Shown one piece after another: positions 1 through 10,097 of a stretch of DNA of 64,000 nucleotides. The translations under genes were made by a program, and so were the position numbers. Below the pieces are notes generated by a model. That model was not told the DNA's origin and did not search any database. It worked only from the letters and a program-made list of their open reading frames with translations. Source of the stretch: G963668605 sp963793625 (GTDB lineage: Bacteria; Acidobacteriota; Terriglobia; Bryobacterales; Bryobacteraceae). The first letter of the stretch is position 1. Every line of letters begins with the position of its first letter. Location of the stretch: NCBI GenBank assembly GCA_963793625.1, contig CAWCAT010000045.1, positions 1-64,000 on the forward strand. Reading direction: 5' to 3'.

Positions 1-2046
1 TTTCCGAAATTGAAGGTTGTCGGGTTGGTGTTCCAAGTGACGAACTGGTTCGGGACGCACCACCGGTTTCGGCAGGAAGCCGCCCTCTGTGCCAATCTGG
101 ATGAAAGCGGGACCGGCCGTGAGTGGATCCGGCACACCGCCTTCCCGTCCGTCCGGCGCAAGGACCATTTTGACTTCGGTCTGCCCACCTCGGGGTGGTG
201 ACCGGGACTGCGGCGTCTGCTTGGTAGAGTTGCAGATTCCAGAACCGGTCATGCGCCGCGTTCAGCACGCCGGAGGCGATAGGCCTTCGCGTCCACAGTG
301 ACAGTCGGGTACACGGTACCGTTCACGACCGGAGTGTCCAGGAATGCTTCCGCCCCCCAGGATACGTTGGGTGTTCCGGGTATTACAAGGCGGCTCGGGC
401 CCTCCGGCCACGTAGTACGGGTTCGCGACCGGTGGGAACAAAATATTGCTTGTCGGCGGCCAGAACCAGGGCCCATACATCCAGCGGCCCATCGGAGCCA
501 CGCCGGAAATGTCGTATGGGTTCTGGGCCGGCATGTAGAACATGCGGGCCACCAGAGGTCGCCAGTATTCGGCTGCCGATGCCGCCGATTGCTGCCGTAC
601 CCGTCCCCCAATTCCAGGTCGGATCCGTGGCAAGAACGTTTGTGGCGTCCACGAACGTTTTGTCCTGAATGATCAGAGGAATCGTGTCAGTCGGGGCCGG
701 GGATCGTTCCGGCATTGAACGTTCGCCCAGCCAGCGGATCCGCCATCGATCAGAGCCTGCTCCATCGGGTCCGTGATCACGTATCCGGCGGCTTCGCCGG
801 CGTACACGTTGAGGCGCGTGATGCCGAAAGCATGATCGTGGTAGAACATCAAGCCGCGCGCTTTGCTGGTTGGTGTAGTAGAAGGTTTGCGATCCGGGAC
901 CCGGATCCGGCATGTCGGGGACGTTTGACACGCTGACGCCCTTGGCATAGTTCGTCGCTTCGCCCGCCGGAGTGATCCACTGATGGGGCGTACCATCGCT
1001 GATCCACGGAGTCTTGCCGCCATGCAGATGCAGGGTTGCGCGGTTTTCCGCATAGCAACTTGGAGGTGTGGGTCCGGTCTTTGGGCAGATTGCATCGCCT
1101 TTCTGCTTCCATCCAGCCACTGGCCGGCCCTGGCCCGGCCCCCATCACGGTCGGATCCACTGGCAGGAAGTGCTGCCCGCCGGACCCGTGGGAAGAGCTT
1201 GTTGGTGAACTTGATGCGCACCGGCCGGTCCTTCTGCGCAACGATGACGGGTCCCAGGTAATGGAAGACTGGCTTGCTGTGGGGTCTGTGGTGTTGGTCT
1301 GCCGATAGCCCCGCAGTTTGGTCGGGGGGAAGGACTTGAATGCATTTGTCTCGTTGTACTCCCCGAGTTCGATTTCGTAGTAATCCGATCCCGGGTACTG
1401 TCACATCGTGTCCGGAATCGCAACGGGGATGTACTGGCCCGAGGTTTTTGCTTCTGGCAACCGTAAGCCCAGGCAGCGTGTCAACGAATTTGCGAATTCC
1501 GCCGGTCACACTATTACCCAAGATCGCCGGCACTGCCTCGGCACCTGTGCCGGCAGGTGTGCCGGTGTCAAGTATCGTGATCACGGGAGCGGCAACGTAT
1601 AGGTGCCCGGCTGGGAGCGTACAGGCCAGTTATTACGCCACCAGTCAGCTGCTACTGTAAGAGGTCACGGGCGTTCCTGTCCCGAAATCCGCGACAGTCG
1701 CAGTTGGGTTGATATACCCGCTGCCTCCGGTAGATCGTAAAGCAATCAATAGGCCGCTTAGGAAGTGGGCTGTTCGCCCAGTTAGGGTAGATCACCGAAA
1801 TAGTCCGGCACTCCGCCTTGCATCGGCGACGCGGCAAGCTTGAATTCCCGCGGCTAACGCGGCGGCACGCTTGGCTTTAGCGCGTTTCGCCGCCGCTTTT
1901 CGATCGGCTTGCGTGATCCGTTTCTTCGCTTGCCCGGGTGGTACGTTTTGGTTGCCGTTTTGCGCCTGCGCCTGCTCGATTCGAAAAGTAAGAGCAGCGA
2001 CTACGCAGATCAACGGTATGAAGATTGAAAGTTTGTGTCTGTGCAT
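1..2046 (-). pseudogene. multicopper oxidase, frameshifted, 3' end outside window
   Basis: The minus strand encodes the N-terminal part of a secreted multicopper oxidase split over several frames. ATG at 2046 gives a signal peptide (hydrophobic run ending AQAQ) followed by a Lys/Ala-rich stretch. Recognisable oxidase segments then appear in changing frames: a copper-binding HLHGGKTPW block near 1020, FYHDHAFGIT near 840, and an LIIQDKTFVD strand near 670. The gene runs off the left edge, so the last copper motifs are not visible. At least four frame changes make a functional product unlikely unless the sequence contains errors. It resembles the next oxidase (2649-4747) in motif order, so the two look like diverged tandem copies. 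Family members oxidise phenols, bilirubin-like compounds or metals in the periplasm; the substrate cannot be assigned. Confidence 0.75.
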
Positions 2047-2648
2047 GTTCTCCACTCCATCCTGTTTTCTTTTGAATTGAACCTTCGTTGCACTGCCGCA
2101 TTGGCACGGACAGCTTCGGGTCGGGGCACCACATGGATGGTCGTTTTGAACTCAAGTGATCGCATTGGATACCCCTTCGCTCAACGCCACTTCAAGACCT
2201 TGTTAAGTCAATTGACAGATAGAAATAAGGATTTTGACCGCCAGTGTCAACACAATTCCTCAAGAAAGTATCAAGAAAAAATCAGGAAAAGTATCTTTAT
2301 TCGGCAACTTTATTTCATTTAGAGCTGTATATTAATAAGTCAAGATGTCCGCAGCGACTAACAATAGATCTATCCGGTTTCGGGTTCTAGTTACTAACAG
2401 TGACCGATCGGACTTGTAATGGGGGTGCATGGGACAGGTGTAGTAAAGCACCTGATTTAAGGGATTAGTAGGCTTGTCGGGAGCCTCCCGCCGGTGGGTG
2501 AAATAACCGGCGAGGAAGGCCCCCGTCAAAAGTGAAGGCTGAGGACGAGTCTTGCGGGTGTTGACATGTTGTTGGTCCTTTCGCGCGTGACGAATCCGAT
2601 CCGCGGCCACGGACCGGATTTGTCGTGCGCTTATTGCAGACGGATAGC
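2047..2648. other. intergenic region between the two oxidase copies
   Basis: No convincing gene. The reading frames present lack family resemblance and plausible ribosome sites. The stretch 2210-2350 is AT-rich. On the minus strand TTGACA at 2250-2245 lies 17 bp from TATTTC, a weak promoter candidate for the downstream oxidase. A strong hairpin sits at 2483-2520. Confidence 0.4.
2483..2520. other. GC-rich imperfect hairpin
   Basis: Arms 2483-2495 and 2506-2520 pair over about 13 bp with two single-base bulges around a 10-nt loop. It lies about 130 bp downstream of the stop of the oxidase at 2649-4747 and has no T-run after it on either strand. It could be a factor-dependent terminator, an mRNA-stabilising structure or a REP-like element. 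Confidence 0.35.
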
Positions 2649-4747
2649 CTAGATGACAACTAGTGGCCGCATCATGTCGTGTTCTTCATGCTCCAGGATG
2701 TGACAGTGCCAGACGTACTCGTGACCGCCGGTTCTATTGCTCTCCGGTACGGAGAATGGCAGGTCATTCGGAAGATCGAACTTCATGAGCAGTGTGATGC
2801 ACTCGCCGGGATGGCACTTCACTGTTTCTTTCCAGCAGAGTTCCTCTAACTCCGGCCCGCGAGCAGGCCCCGTAAAGTACAGGCACGCCAGCGAATTTGG
2901 CCACGTTGAAGGGTTGCCGCTGAAGAATCTGAACGTTCACCAAATGGAAGTGCATCGGGTGGGTATCCGCCGTCAGATTGAAGATCCTCCAAACCTCCCA
3001 GGTCCCGTGGTAGGACTGTCCTCAGTGACTGGATCCGTATAGGCTCGGCCGAATCCGTTGCCATTCAGCGAAGTGGCCGTCCCGAGCAACTGCATTAATC
3101 TGCCGTTAAGGTCGAACGCCTCGTTCAGTGTCAAATCGCGTATCTTCGCCACCTTCGCGCCATCGTTCAGCGTTTGACCAACCGTCGGCACCGCCAAAGC
3201 AGCGGACAGGTGCCATCGGAGTCACCGTCACAGGCAAGGCCGGTTCGGGGGCCAGTCCGGTCAGGACCGGGGTGGGCAGCGCTGCAACTCCATTGGTAGC
3301 ATCAACGTTGATTCGCAGAATCTGCCGTGTGTCGGGCCCCGTGCCGGGCTTGGGCTGCACCGGGTTCTTAGGGTTGCCCAGATAAAAATCATTGATCGGA
3401 GCGCCGCCCGGGAACGGAGATGGGGAGTCATTGTAGAGGATATACGACTTGCCGTTGTCGGCGGCCGGAATAGTGATGAGGATGTCGGCGCGTTCCGCCG
3501 GACCCATAAGCAAATTCCCTGTCAGTGTTACCGGGTTAAACGGAACAGGCGACGTGAAGTTCACCGGCTTCGTCAACCAACCGGCTTCCGCTGCCACCAT
3601 GGTCATAGCCGGACCGGGAAGATTCACCGGGAAATTGCTTATTGCATTCAGGGTGATGCCATCCTTGGTCGCGTCCGCCACAAACAGGTTTAGGTTTAGG
3701 AAACGGGCGTTGCATGCGTTCAGGACGCGCAGGCGGTGGGTTCCCGGCTTGAGGGTGAGAACCGGGTAGACCGTGCCATTCACAAGCATTGTGTCGCCGA
3801 AAAACTCAGGGACACAGGAGGGATCGGGCGGCGCGACAGCTTTGGCCTTGACCAGCTTGTACAAACCCGGGTCGTAGAAATGGGCATACCAGAGACTGCC
3901 GGGGGTTTGAACGTCCGGTCTCGCCACGCAGGCTCCAGGTTGGATCGCCGATCACTTGGTTCCCTTTGTTGACGTTTACGAAAATCTTGTCCTGAAACAC
4001 AATGGGAATGCCGAGATAGGCTGGGAAACCACCACCAAATGCGGCTTTCTCGATGGCATCAGTGATCAGATAAGCGGATGCAATGCCAGAGTACGCGTTC
4101 GTGCGCGTGATGCCGAAGGCGTGATCGTGATACCAGACCATGCGTGCGCTTTGATTGTTAGGGTAGTAATAATCTGCCGTAGGGGTGCCGTTCGGAGCGC
4201 CAGGTATCGCGCTGTGCTGGAAACTCGGTCCCACGCTCGGGCCGAACCAGTCGAAGGGTCCGCCGTCACTGATCCATGGCACGAGCCCACCATGAAGATG
4301 GATTGCGGTCCTGGTTGCGCCCAGGTTGGCACCCGGAATGGTCTGATCAACCGGGACCAGGGGTGCCAGCGGTGCCCCTAGAGCTGTGGTCAATTTATTG
4401 GTGGCCCGGAGGCGCACTGGCCTGTTTTTCTCCGCCACGATAATGCCGCCGAGGTGGCGCTTCGTAACTGTGGGCACCAACGGGTTGAGCGGGTTGTACC
4501 CCCACAACTTAGTCGGACCGAGCAGCGGATGAAGTTGATCGCTGAACTCGACGATCTCGACTTGGTGAAGATCCACCCCGGAAAGCGAATCCGCAGCAGG
4601 GGCAGAGATCGGGATATCGGTGACCCCGCGGATCGCTTGAGCCCACTTTGTCAACTGGGGACTCTGGGCAAATGGAAAAGCGTGGCGAGCGGTTGCAAAG
4701 AAAGCCGCAGCGCCCGCGCTGGTTTGAAGGAATTGTCTACGGTTCAT
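2649..4747 (-). pseudogene. multicopper oxidase (second copy), multiply frameshifted
   Basis: ATG at 4747 begins MNRRQFLQTS, a Tat-like leader, followed by a three-cupredoxin oxidase. All four copper-motif blocks are present: HLHGGLVPW (about 4290), WYHDHAFGIT (about 4130), HPMHFHLV (about 2945) and HCHILEHEEH (about 2700), ending at TAG 2649-2651. The frame changes near 3930, 3200, 3040, 2950 and 2860. Between breaks the protein is well conserved and codon use looks coding, so the lesions are recent or are sequence errors. With every copper ligand retained, a repaired gene would be a normal-length periplasmic oxidase of about 690 residues. Orientation matches the downstream copy at 1-2046, which suggests tandem duplication. 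Confidence 0.8.
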
Positions 4748-5320
4748 GTTTTCCTTTCGGATCTCAAGACATGGATCTCTTAATAGTCTGGCGGACGGCG
4801 AATGCAACTCGGCAGTCTTCGGCCCTGAACCGAAAACCGCACTTGACTCCGATTCCGAAAAGCGGCGCGGATTCGCTGGCCCGCTCACAGTTTTAATAAA
4901 GCGTTTTCAGACCTTAAATTACGTGTGCGGACTTAGATTATGTCTACTGAAGGAAAGAAGGAAACTAGCAAAAATACTAGTCTTAGCAGAACGGGAGCCA
5001 ACTACACCGCAGTTGTGAACTTCGCGACGATTGCTTGACAGGCACTGGCCCTCACGAATATAGCCAATCTTCCTTCTGACTAACGGTGTCGCCGACCATT
5101 GCGGTTTCCGATTGCAACGCGGGCTGAGCGGCAGTAACTTCGATTACCTGCTTGCTCCCAGCCTGTATTGCGCAGTGCTCCGCTTGTCAAAACGGTAGCT
5201 TAACCGCGCGGAATAGGACGTTTCTATTTTGCGTTGACACGCAAGCAAGGCATAGACCGCGGAACGACCTCGGTGGCCACAAACGTGCCCTTACAAAATT
5301 ACTAAAGAAAAGGTCTCGTT
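4748..5320. other. intergenic region
   Basis: No gene recognised. It lies between the oxidase start (minus) and the secreted protein at 5321 (plus), so it should hold divergent promoters. The clearest element is the plus-strand promoter-like module at 5015-5064. The rest is moderately AT-rich with no stable hairpin that I could see. Confidence 0.4.
5015..5064 (+). promoter_or_regulatory. sigma-70-like promoter with conserved upstream element
   Basis: Perfect -35 TTGACA at 5035-5040, an 18-bp spacer and a weak -10 TATAGC at 5059-5064. The 20 bases before the -35 hexamer (from GTGAACT at 5015) nearly match those before the Oar promoter at 12791-12840, with about 23 of 26 bases identical including TTGACA. 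The nearest plus-strand gene starts at 5321, implying a leader of about 250 nt if this promoter serves it. Confidence 0.5.
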
Positions 5321-5899
5321 GTGAAAACATTAGTGATTATCGTCTTAGCGTGTGTGGTTTCCGTTGCCGGCCTCGCCCAGAGTCCGGAAGTGCTCGATGT
5401 GAGTGACAAGCTGCAGTATCACGCCAGAAGGTCCTTCAGTCCTTCTTCGTTCGCCTTTTCCGGCGTGAGTGCGGGCTATCACCAGTGGACGGACAGCCCC
5501 AGGGAATGGGGGCAAGGCAGCAGCGGCTACATGAAGCGCTTCGGTTCTTCGGTTGCCTCCTCCGGAGTCCGTGCTGCCCTTGCTTTCGGTCTGGATTCGG
5601 CGCTGCATCAGGATCCACGCTACTATCGATCGCAAAGTGCTGGCTTCTGGCCTCGCACCAAACACGCGCTGCGCGGAACAATACTTACGCGCACCGATAG
5701 CGGCGGCGAGACATTCTCAACCTGGCGTGTAGGCAGCGCATACGGCGCATCCTTTATTGCAAACCAGTGGTACCCGGATCGCTTGAATACCGTGCGTCAT
5801 GGATTTGTCGGCGGCTCTACCCGCCTCGGCTTTGATTTTGGCAAGAACGTGCTCGCCGAGTTCTGGCCGGATATCAAAAAGAAGATTTCGCGTCGATAA
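5321..5899 (+). CDS. secreted protein of unknown function
   Basis: 192 residues starting at GTG 5321 (AAGG eight bases upstream). Residues 1-19 form a signal peptide ending GLAQ. The mature part is rich in aromatic residues, Gly and Ser (DPRYYRS, ANQWYPDR, TRLGFDFGKN) with alternating hydrophobic/polar stretches and a basic tail KKKISRR. That pattern fits an outer-membrane-associated protein, but I see no named domain. I associate similar proteins with Acidobacteriota, from memory only. The ABC exporter at 5912 follows after 12 bp on the same strand, so the two may be co-transcribed. No catalytic motif is visible and no function is proposed. Confidence 0.7.
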   Translation: MKTLVIIVLACVVSVAGLAQSPEVLDVSDKLQYHARRSFSPSSFAFSGVSAGYHQWTDSPREWGQGSSGYMKRFGSSVASSGVRAALAFGLDSALHQDPRYYRSQSAGFWPRTKHALRGTILTRTDSGGETFSTWRVGSAYGASFIANQWYPDRLNTVRHGFVGGSTRLGFDFGKNVLAEFWPDIKKKISRR

Positions 5900-5911
5900 G
5901 TGTAAGAATCA

Positions 5912-7735
5912 ATGCCGCCAGAACCAGCTAGACACCCAAAGGGTCTCAACATCATCGACCTTCTACGGCCCCACTGGAAAGCTCTCACGCTCGCTTTGCT
6001 GGCGGTTGCGTGCGAAATCGCAACCGAACTGCTCGAACCCTGGCCATTGAAAATCGTTCTCGATTACCTGCTGCAGTCCAAAGAGCTACCCGTTTGGTTA
6101 AGCGGATGGGTCAGCTGGATGGGGCCGGACAAACTGGCCGTCCTCAATTTCGCTGTGGTGGCAGTGGCTGTGATCGCAGTCGCTGGTGCACTCAGCTCCT
6201 ACCTGGAAAAATATCTCACCACCAGCGTGGGCCAATGGGTCATGCACGATCTGCGGCGTACACTCTATCATCACATCCACCGTCTATCGCTGGCCGAGCA
6301 CGACCAGAAAAGGACCGGAGACCTCATTGGCCGCGTGACGAGCGATATTGAAGCCGTTCAGTCGTTTATCACCTCCGCGCTGTTGGGCATCCTGACCAAC
6401 GTCCTCACCCTGCTCGGGATAGTAGCGGTCATGCTTTACCTGAACTGGCGTTTTACGCTCATCTCGCTAGCCATTGCGCCCTTGCTTTTCCTGACTGTCT
6501 ATTTGTTTACCAGGCGCATCAAGCAAGCCTCGCGCGACGTAAGAAAAAAACAGAGCGAGCTGGTTTCCCTTGTAGAGGAAGTATTTTCCTCCATCCGCGT
6601 TGTCAAGGCCTTCGCCCGCGAGGACTACGAGGAGCGCCGCTTCGAGCGCCAGAGCCTGGAGAATGTCGAGACGGCACTGATCGCGCGCAGCATCAAAATG
6701 AAGCTCTCGCCCGTCGTCGAGATTATCGTTGCGACCGGGACCTGCCTGATGCTGGCTTACGGAGCGCGACTCGTGCTCGCGGACCAGCTCACGCCAGGCG
6801 CGCTGGTTGTCTTTTTGCTTTACCTGGGCAAGATGTACAAGCCCATGCGCGACCTGGCCAAGATGACAGACACGGTCTCCAGTGCGCTTGTGGGCTTCGA
6901 GCGGATCCGCGAAGTTCTGGAAACCGAAAGCGGTGTTCGGGACCTGCCCCACGCGCGCAACGCCCTGAACTTCAAGGGCAATATCGAATTCGATAACGTC
7001 TCGTTTGGCTACAACCAGGACCAACTGATCCTGCAGAATGTAAGCTTCCAGATCAAGCCGGGACAGGTCGCGGCATTCGTCGGTCCGACAGGCGGCGGCA
7101 AGTCGACCATCATCAGCCTGGTTGCGCGATTCTACGATCCCAGTTCCGGGGTAGTCAGAATCGACGGAACTGACATCCGCAACTACACGATGAAATCGCT
7201 GCGCCAGCAGATTAGTTTTGTCTTGCAGGAGACGCTGCTGTTCCACGCGCCCATCTGGGAGAACATTGCCTATGGCCGCCCCGAAGCCAGTCGCGCTGAG
7301 ATTATCGAGGCCGCTAAACTGGCCAACGCCCACGAGTTTATTGAGCAAATGCCCGAGGGTTACGACACGATGGTCGGCGAGCGTGGCATCACGCTTTCCG
7401 GTGGCCAACGCCAGCGCATCGCCATCGCGCGGGCGGTGATTCGTAACGCTCCCATTCTTGTTCTGGACGAGCCGACATCAGGACTGGACGCAGCCTCCGA
7501 GCAAGCTGTGTTTGAAGCCCTCGGTCGTTTGATGGAAGGCAGAACTTCAATCGTCATCGCGCACCACTTGGCGACGGTCCGCCGCGCCAACGTTATCTTT
7601 GTTGTGAAAGACAATGCTCTCGCAGAGCGTGGCACCCACGACGAACTATTGGCGGCGGGTGGCCTCTATGCGGAGCTTCACGAAATCCAGTTCCGCACGG
7701 AAGAACGCCTGGCGCCCACTACGCCAAAGCTATAG
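5912..7735 (+). CDS. MsbA-type ABC exporter (fused permease and ATPase)
   Basis: 607 residues with the half-transporter layout of lipid and multidrug exporters. About six membrane helices occupy residues 25-330. The cytoplasmic ATPase follows: Walker A GPTGGGKST (about 390-398), the Q-loop SFVLQET, signature LSGGQRQR (about 494-501), Walker B ILVLDEP with the catalytic Glu (about 514-520), D-loop SGLD and H-loop IAHH. All key residues are intact, so it should work as a homodimer that flips amphipathic substrates out of the inner membrane. The substrate is unknown. It starts 12 bp after the secreted protein at 5321-5899, and its end overlaps the convergent gene at 7730 by 6 bp. Confidence 0.93.
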   Translation: MPPEPARHPKGLNIIDLLRPHWKALTLALLAVACEIATELLEPWPLKIVLDYLLQSKELPVWLSGWVSWMGPDKLAVLNFAVVAVAVIAVAGALSSYLEKYLTTSVGQWVMHDLRRTLYHHIHRLSLAEHDQKRTGDLIGRVTSDIEAVQSFITSALLGILTNVLTLLGIVAVMLYLNWRFTLISLAIAPLLFLTVYLFTRRIKQASRDVRKKQSELVSLVEEVFSSIRVVKAFAREDYEERRFERQSLENVETALIARSIKMKLSPVVEIIVATGTCLMLAYGARLVLADQLTPGALVVFLLYLGKMYKPMRDLAKMTDTVSSALVGFERIREVLETESGVRDLPHARNALNFKGNIEFDNVSFGYNQDQLILQNVSFQIKPGQVAAFVGPTGGGKSTIISLVARFYDPSSGVVRIDGTDIRNYTMKSLRQQISFVLQETLLFHAPIWENIAYGRPEASRAEIIEAAKLANAHEFIEQMPEGYDTMVGERGITLSGGQRQRIAIARAVIRNAPILVLDEPTSGLDAASEQAVFEALGRLMEGRTSIVIAHHLATVRRANVIFVVKDNALAERGTHDELLAAGGLYAELHEIQFRTEERLAPTTPKL

Positions 7736-8719
7736 CTTCCTCAAGGCGCCGATGCGCTGCATCACAACCTTGGTATAGCCCTCGACCTCGGCGGGCGAGT
7801 AGCCGGCGGCGCGGAAGCAGTCCCCGATCTGAGCGCTGGAATAACGGCCCAGCACGTGGCCCAGCCAGCGCGCGTCTGCGATGGGAATCTTCTTGGTGAT
7901 ACTCTCCATCCGCGCACGCTGGCTATAGTAGTTTTGGCTGAAAACATACAGCAGGAACAAGGGCCGCGCGTTCATGACGAAGTCCACGTATTCGGGCGTG
8001 ACCTTCTTGATAAACTTGCTGCCCGCGTAGTCCTTCAGCACGCCCTTGCTGCGCGTGAAGCTGCTGCCGGTTTTTCCGAGACTGCCGCCCAGGTCGGCCA
8101 CAACGTAACGCTTCCCGCTGTTGCCTTGGATATGAACGGCGTTATTGTCCGCTTTCAGATCCCAGTTGTTGATCAATGCCATCATCACTCTGAGCCCGTT
8201 GAACTCCCTCGTTTCGGCGTCGTTGGTTTCGTACCAACTCCAGTCTTTCGACTTCTTCCCGTTGTCGGTGCGCTCCAAACGAGCCTCGCGGGCTATGCCG
8301 CGGTCTGAGAGGTACTGCTTCCCCCGCGCGAGCGGTTTCATCCCTTGCACGCGGATCTGCGCCCGGTAGTAGTCCTCATCGACAAAGTAACCCGCAGCCC
8401 ACAACAGCCGCGCCGCAGCGGTCTCCGGCTTAGACTCGGGGCCGAGTTTCACCTTCCACCTGGCTCCGTTTTCATCTTCAACAACGAATTTGGGCGAACT
8501 CCCGCTCTTCGACTCCTCGATGAATTTGAAGTCGGTCCCAGGCGCGCGACTCTTTCCTCCTGGCCCGTCCCGCAGGTCCAGCGCCGCTACGTCGCCCCGG
8601 TCTTGCCACAAAATCGCGTCTCGCCTCAGCGCGACACCTGTCCCGGCCTGCTGCGCGCAAACAGGCAACGCCAGAATCAGCGCGGCAAAACTCGTGAAAA
8701 CGCTCGTGGAAACTCTCAT
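7730..8719 (-). CDS. secreted protein with atypical-kinase-like motifs
   Basis: 329 residues with a clear signal peptide (1-22, cleaved near VCAQQ). The mature protein carries spaced motifs resembling HipA/PI3K/Fam20-type kinases: a strand with Lys89-Val-Lys91, then Glu99 in ETAAARLLWAAGY, a catalytic-loop-like NNWDLKADNN (Asp187, Asn192/193) and a metal-site-like ADLGGSLG (Asp209). The order K, E, D..N, D-L-G matches the minimal kinase core. This is motif reading, not a domain hit. Export makes it unusual, since most such kinases are cytoplasmic. It is convergent with the ABC exporter and overlaps its last 6 bp. No nearby gene identifies a substrate. It could instead be a non-catalytic relative of the fold. 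Confidence 0.75.
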   Translation of the reverse strand: MRVSTSVFTSFAALILALPVCAQQAGTGVALRRDAILWQDRGDVAALDLRDGPGGKSRAPGTDFKFIEESKSGSSPKFVVEDENGARWKVKLGPESKPETAAARLLWAAGYFVDEDYYRAQIRVQGMKPLARGKQYLSDRGIAREARLERTDNGKKSKDWSWYETNDAETREFNGLRVMMALINNWDLKADNNAVHIQGNSGKRYVVADLGGSLGKTGSSFTRSKGVLKDYAGSKFIKKVTPEYVDFVMNARPLFLLYVFSQNYYSQRARMESITKKIPIADARWLGHVLGRYSSAQIGDCFRAAGYSPAEVEGYTKVVMQRIGALRKL

Positions 8720-9021
8720 AGGCCCTCATTGCTAGTGCACGAGCTGCACCATTCCAGCTACTACGTGCGTGGCATTGGAAGAATCCGCTCACACCCTCAC
8801 GCGTCCTGCCGGCGCCGGACTCAGGCCTGTAACGCTATACGGTCAGGTGACCAAATGCGGTCACAGGTTTAATTTCCGGCGCAGTTCCCAGCGCTTCTAT
8901 TCCACTGCTCGCTGTGCTGGTCCTTAACTTGCACTTGTAAGCTGTTGACCTCCGTTGCAGTCGAGGTCCAGAGGTGGAGTATGCGTTTGGTTTGCCCGGT
9001 CGTCCTCTTGGTGAAGCGCCT
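8720..9021. other. intergenic region, no feature seen
   Basis: Divergent spacer between the kinase-like gene (minus) and the phospholipase D gene (plus). No family-like reading frame, terminator or promoter with both hexamers was found. The true phospholipase start could extend slightly into it. Confidence 0.35.
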
Positions 9022-10097
9022 GTGAATCTGTTGATGCAACCTGAAGATGGAATCGCGCCCCTGCTTTCGGGCAATCAGAAACGCCAGGAAAAGCATTGAG
9101 ATCGTTATCTTCCGCTTCGACCGCGCCGAGCTTGAGGCAGGGCTGAAGGCGGCCGTCGCCCGCGGCGTTTCGGTGAGTGCGCTGATCGCGTACACCAACC
9201 GGGGCGGCGAGATCAACCTCCGCAAGCTCGAGATGCGTCTGCTCGAAGTGGGCGTCGCGGTTTCGCGGACCGCCAGCGATCTGCTGCGCTATCACGACAA
9301 GCTGATGATCATCGACCGCCGGCTACTCTACGTGTTGTCCTTCAACTTCACCCACCAGGATATTGACCACAGCCGCGCCTTTGGCGTCGTAACCAGAGAT
9401 GTCAGCTTGGTCCACGAAGCGGTCAGGTTGTTTGAGGCCGATACCTCGCGACAACCCTATACGCCCAAACTCGACAGCTTTGTTGTCAGTCCCGCCAACG
9501 CCCGCGAAGTGCTCTCTGCCTTCATCCGCAAGGCCAGCAAGCAGCTACTCATTTACGACCCGCGCATCGCCGACCCGGAAATACTGCGTGTTCTCAATGA
9601 GCGGTCAAAGGCCGGGGTGGAGATCAAAGTCATCGGTCGCGTAAGCGGCAGAAGCCTTGGCCTGGAAGTTCGCAAACTCGTTAACCGGCGCTTGCACACG
9701 CGCACCATCATCTGCGATCGCAGCCAGGCCTTCGTGGGCAGCCAGAGCCTGCGCCGGGCCGAACTGGATTCGCGGCGCGAAGTCGGCGTTATTTTTCACG
9801 AACCGAAATCGGTGAACAAATTGATTCGGACGTTTGAAGCGGATTGGGATACGGGAAGAAGCCGGACAGCGGCCATCCCAGACCAGGCTCTCCAGGCGGG
9901 CGGTGAAAACCATGGTCAAGGAGCTGTCGCCGCTCAATCCCATCGTCGAGGAAGCGGTCGAACAAGTGGCGTCGGGAAAGGAGGGCACGACCCTGGATCT
10001 GAAGGAAATGAAAGCAACGATCAAGGAAGCGGTGCAGGAAGCCGTCCGGGAGCGTGTCAGGGAAATGGTCGGAGAATCCCTGGAGGAGTCTGTATGA
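9022..10097 (+). pseudogene. phospholipase D-like protein, frameshifted
   Basis: A PLD/cardiolipin-synthase-fold protein in three frame segments. GTG 9022 gives VNLLMQPEDGIAPLL, which must shift near 9066 into AIRNARKSIEIVIFRFD. A further shift between about 9850 and 9900 leads to the Lys/Glu-rich tail (KEAVQEAVRERVREMV) ending at TGA 10095-10097. The first HKD motif is complete (YHDKLMIID, with SFNFTHQD). The second reads LHTRTIICD, with Arg in place of Lys, followed by the conserved GSQSLRR. Each shift can be removed by deleting one base, so this may be an intact gene carrying consensus errors. Its stop overlaps the next start (ATGA at 10094), indicating translational coupling. It probably cleaves or transfers phosphodiesters at the membrane. 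Confidence 0.75.

Noticed and set aside
2332..2659. Small minus-strand genes between the oxidases
   Set aside because: The frames lack ribosome sites and family resemblance, and one overlaps the end of the oxidase and the hairpin.
6467..7408. 313-codon open frame on the minus strand
   Set aside because: Antisense of the ABC exporter core; composition is a mirror of the conserved ATPase and no family fits.
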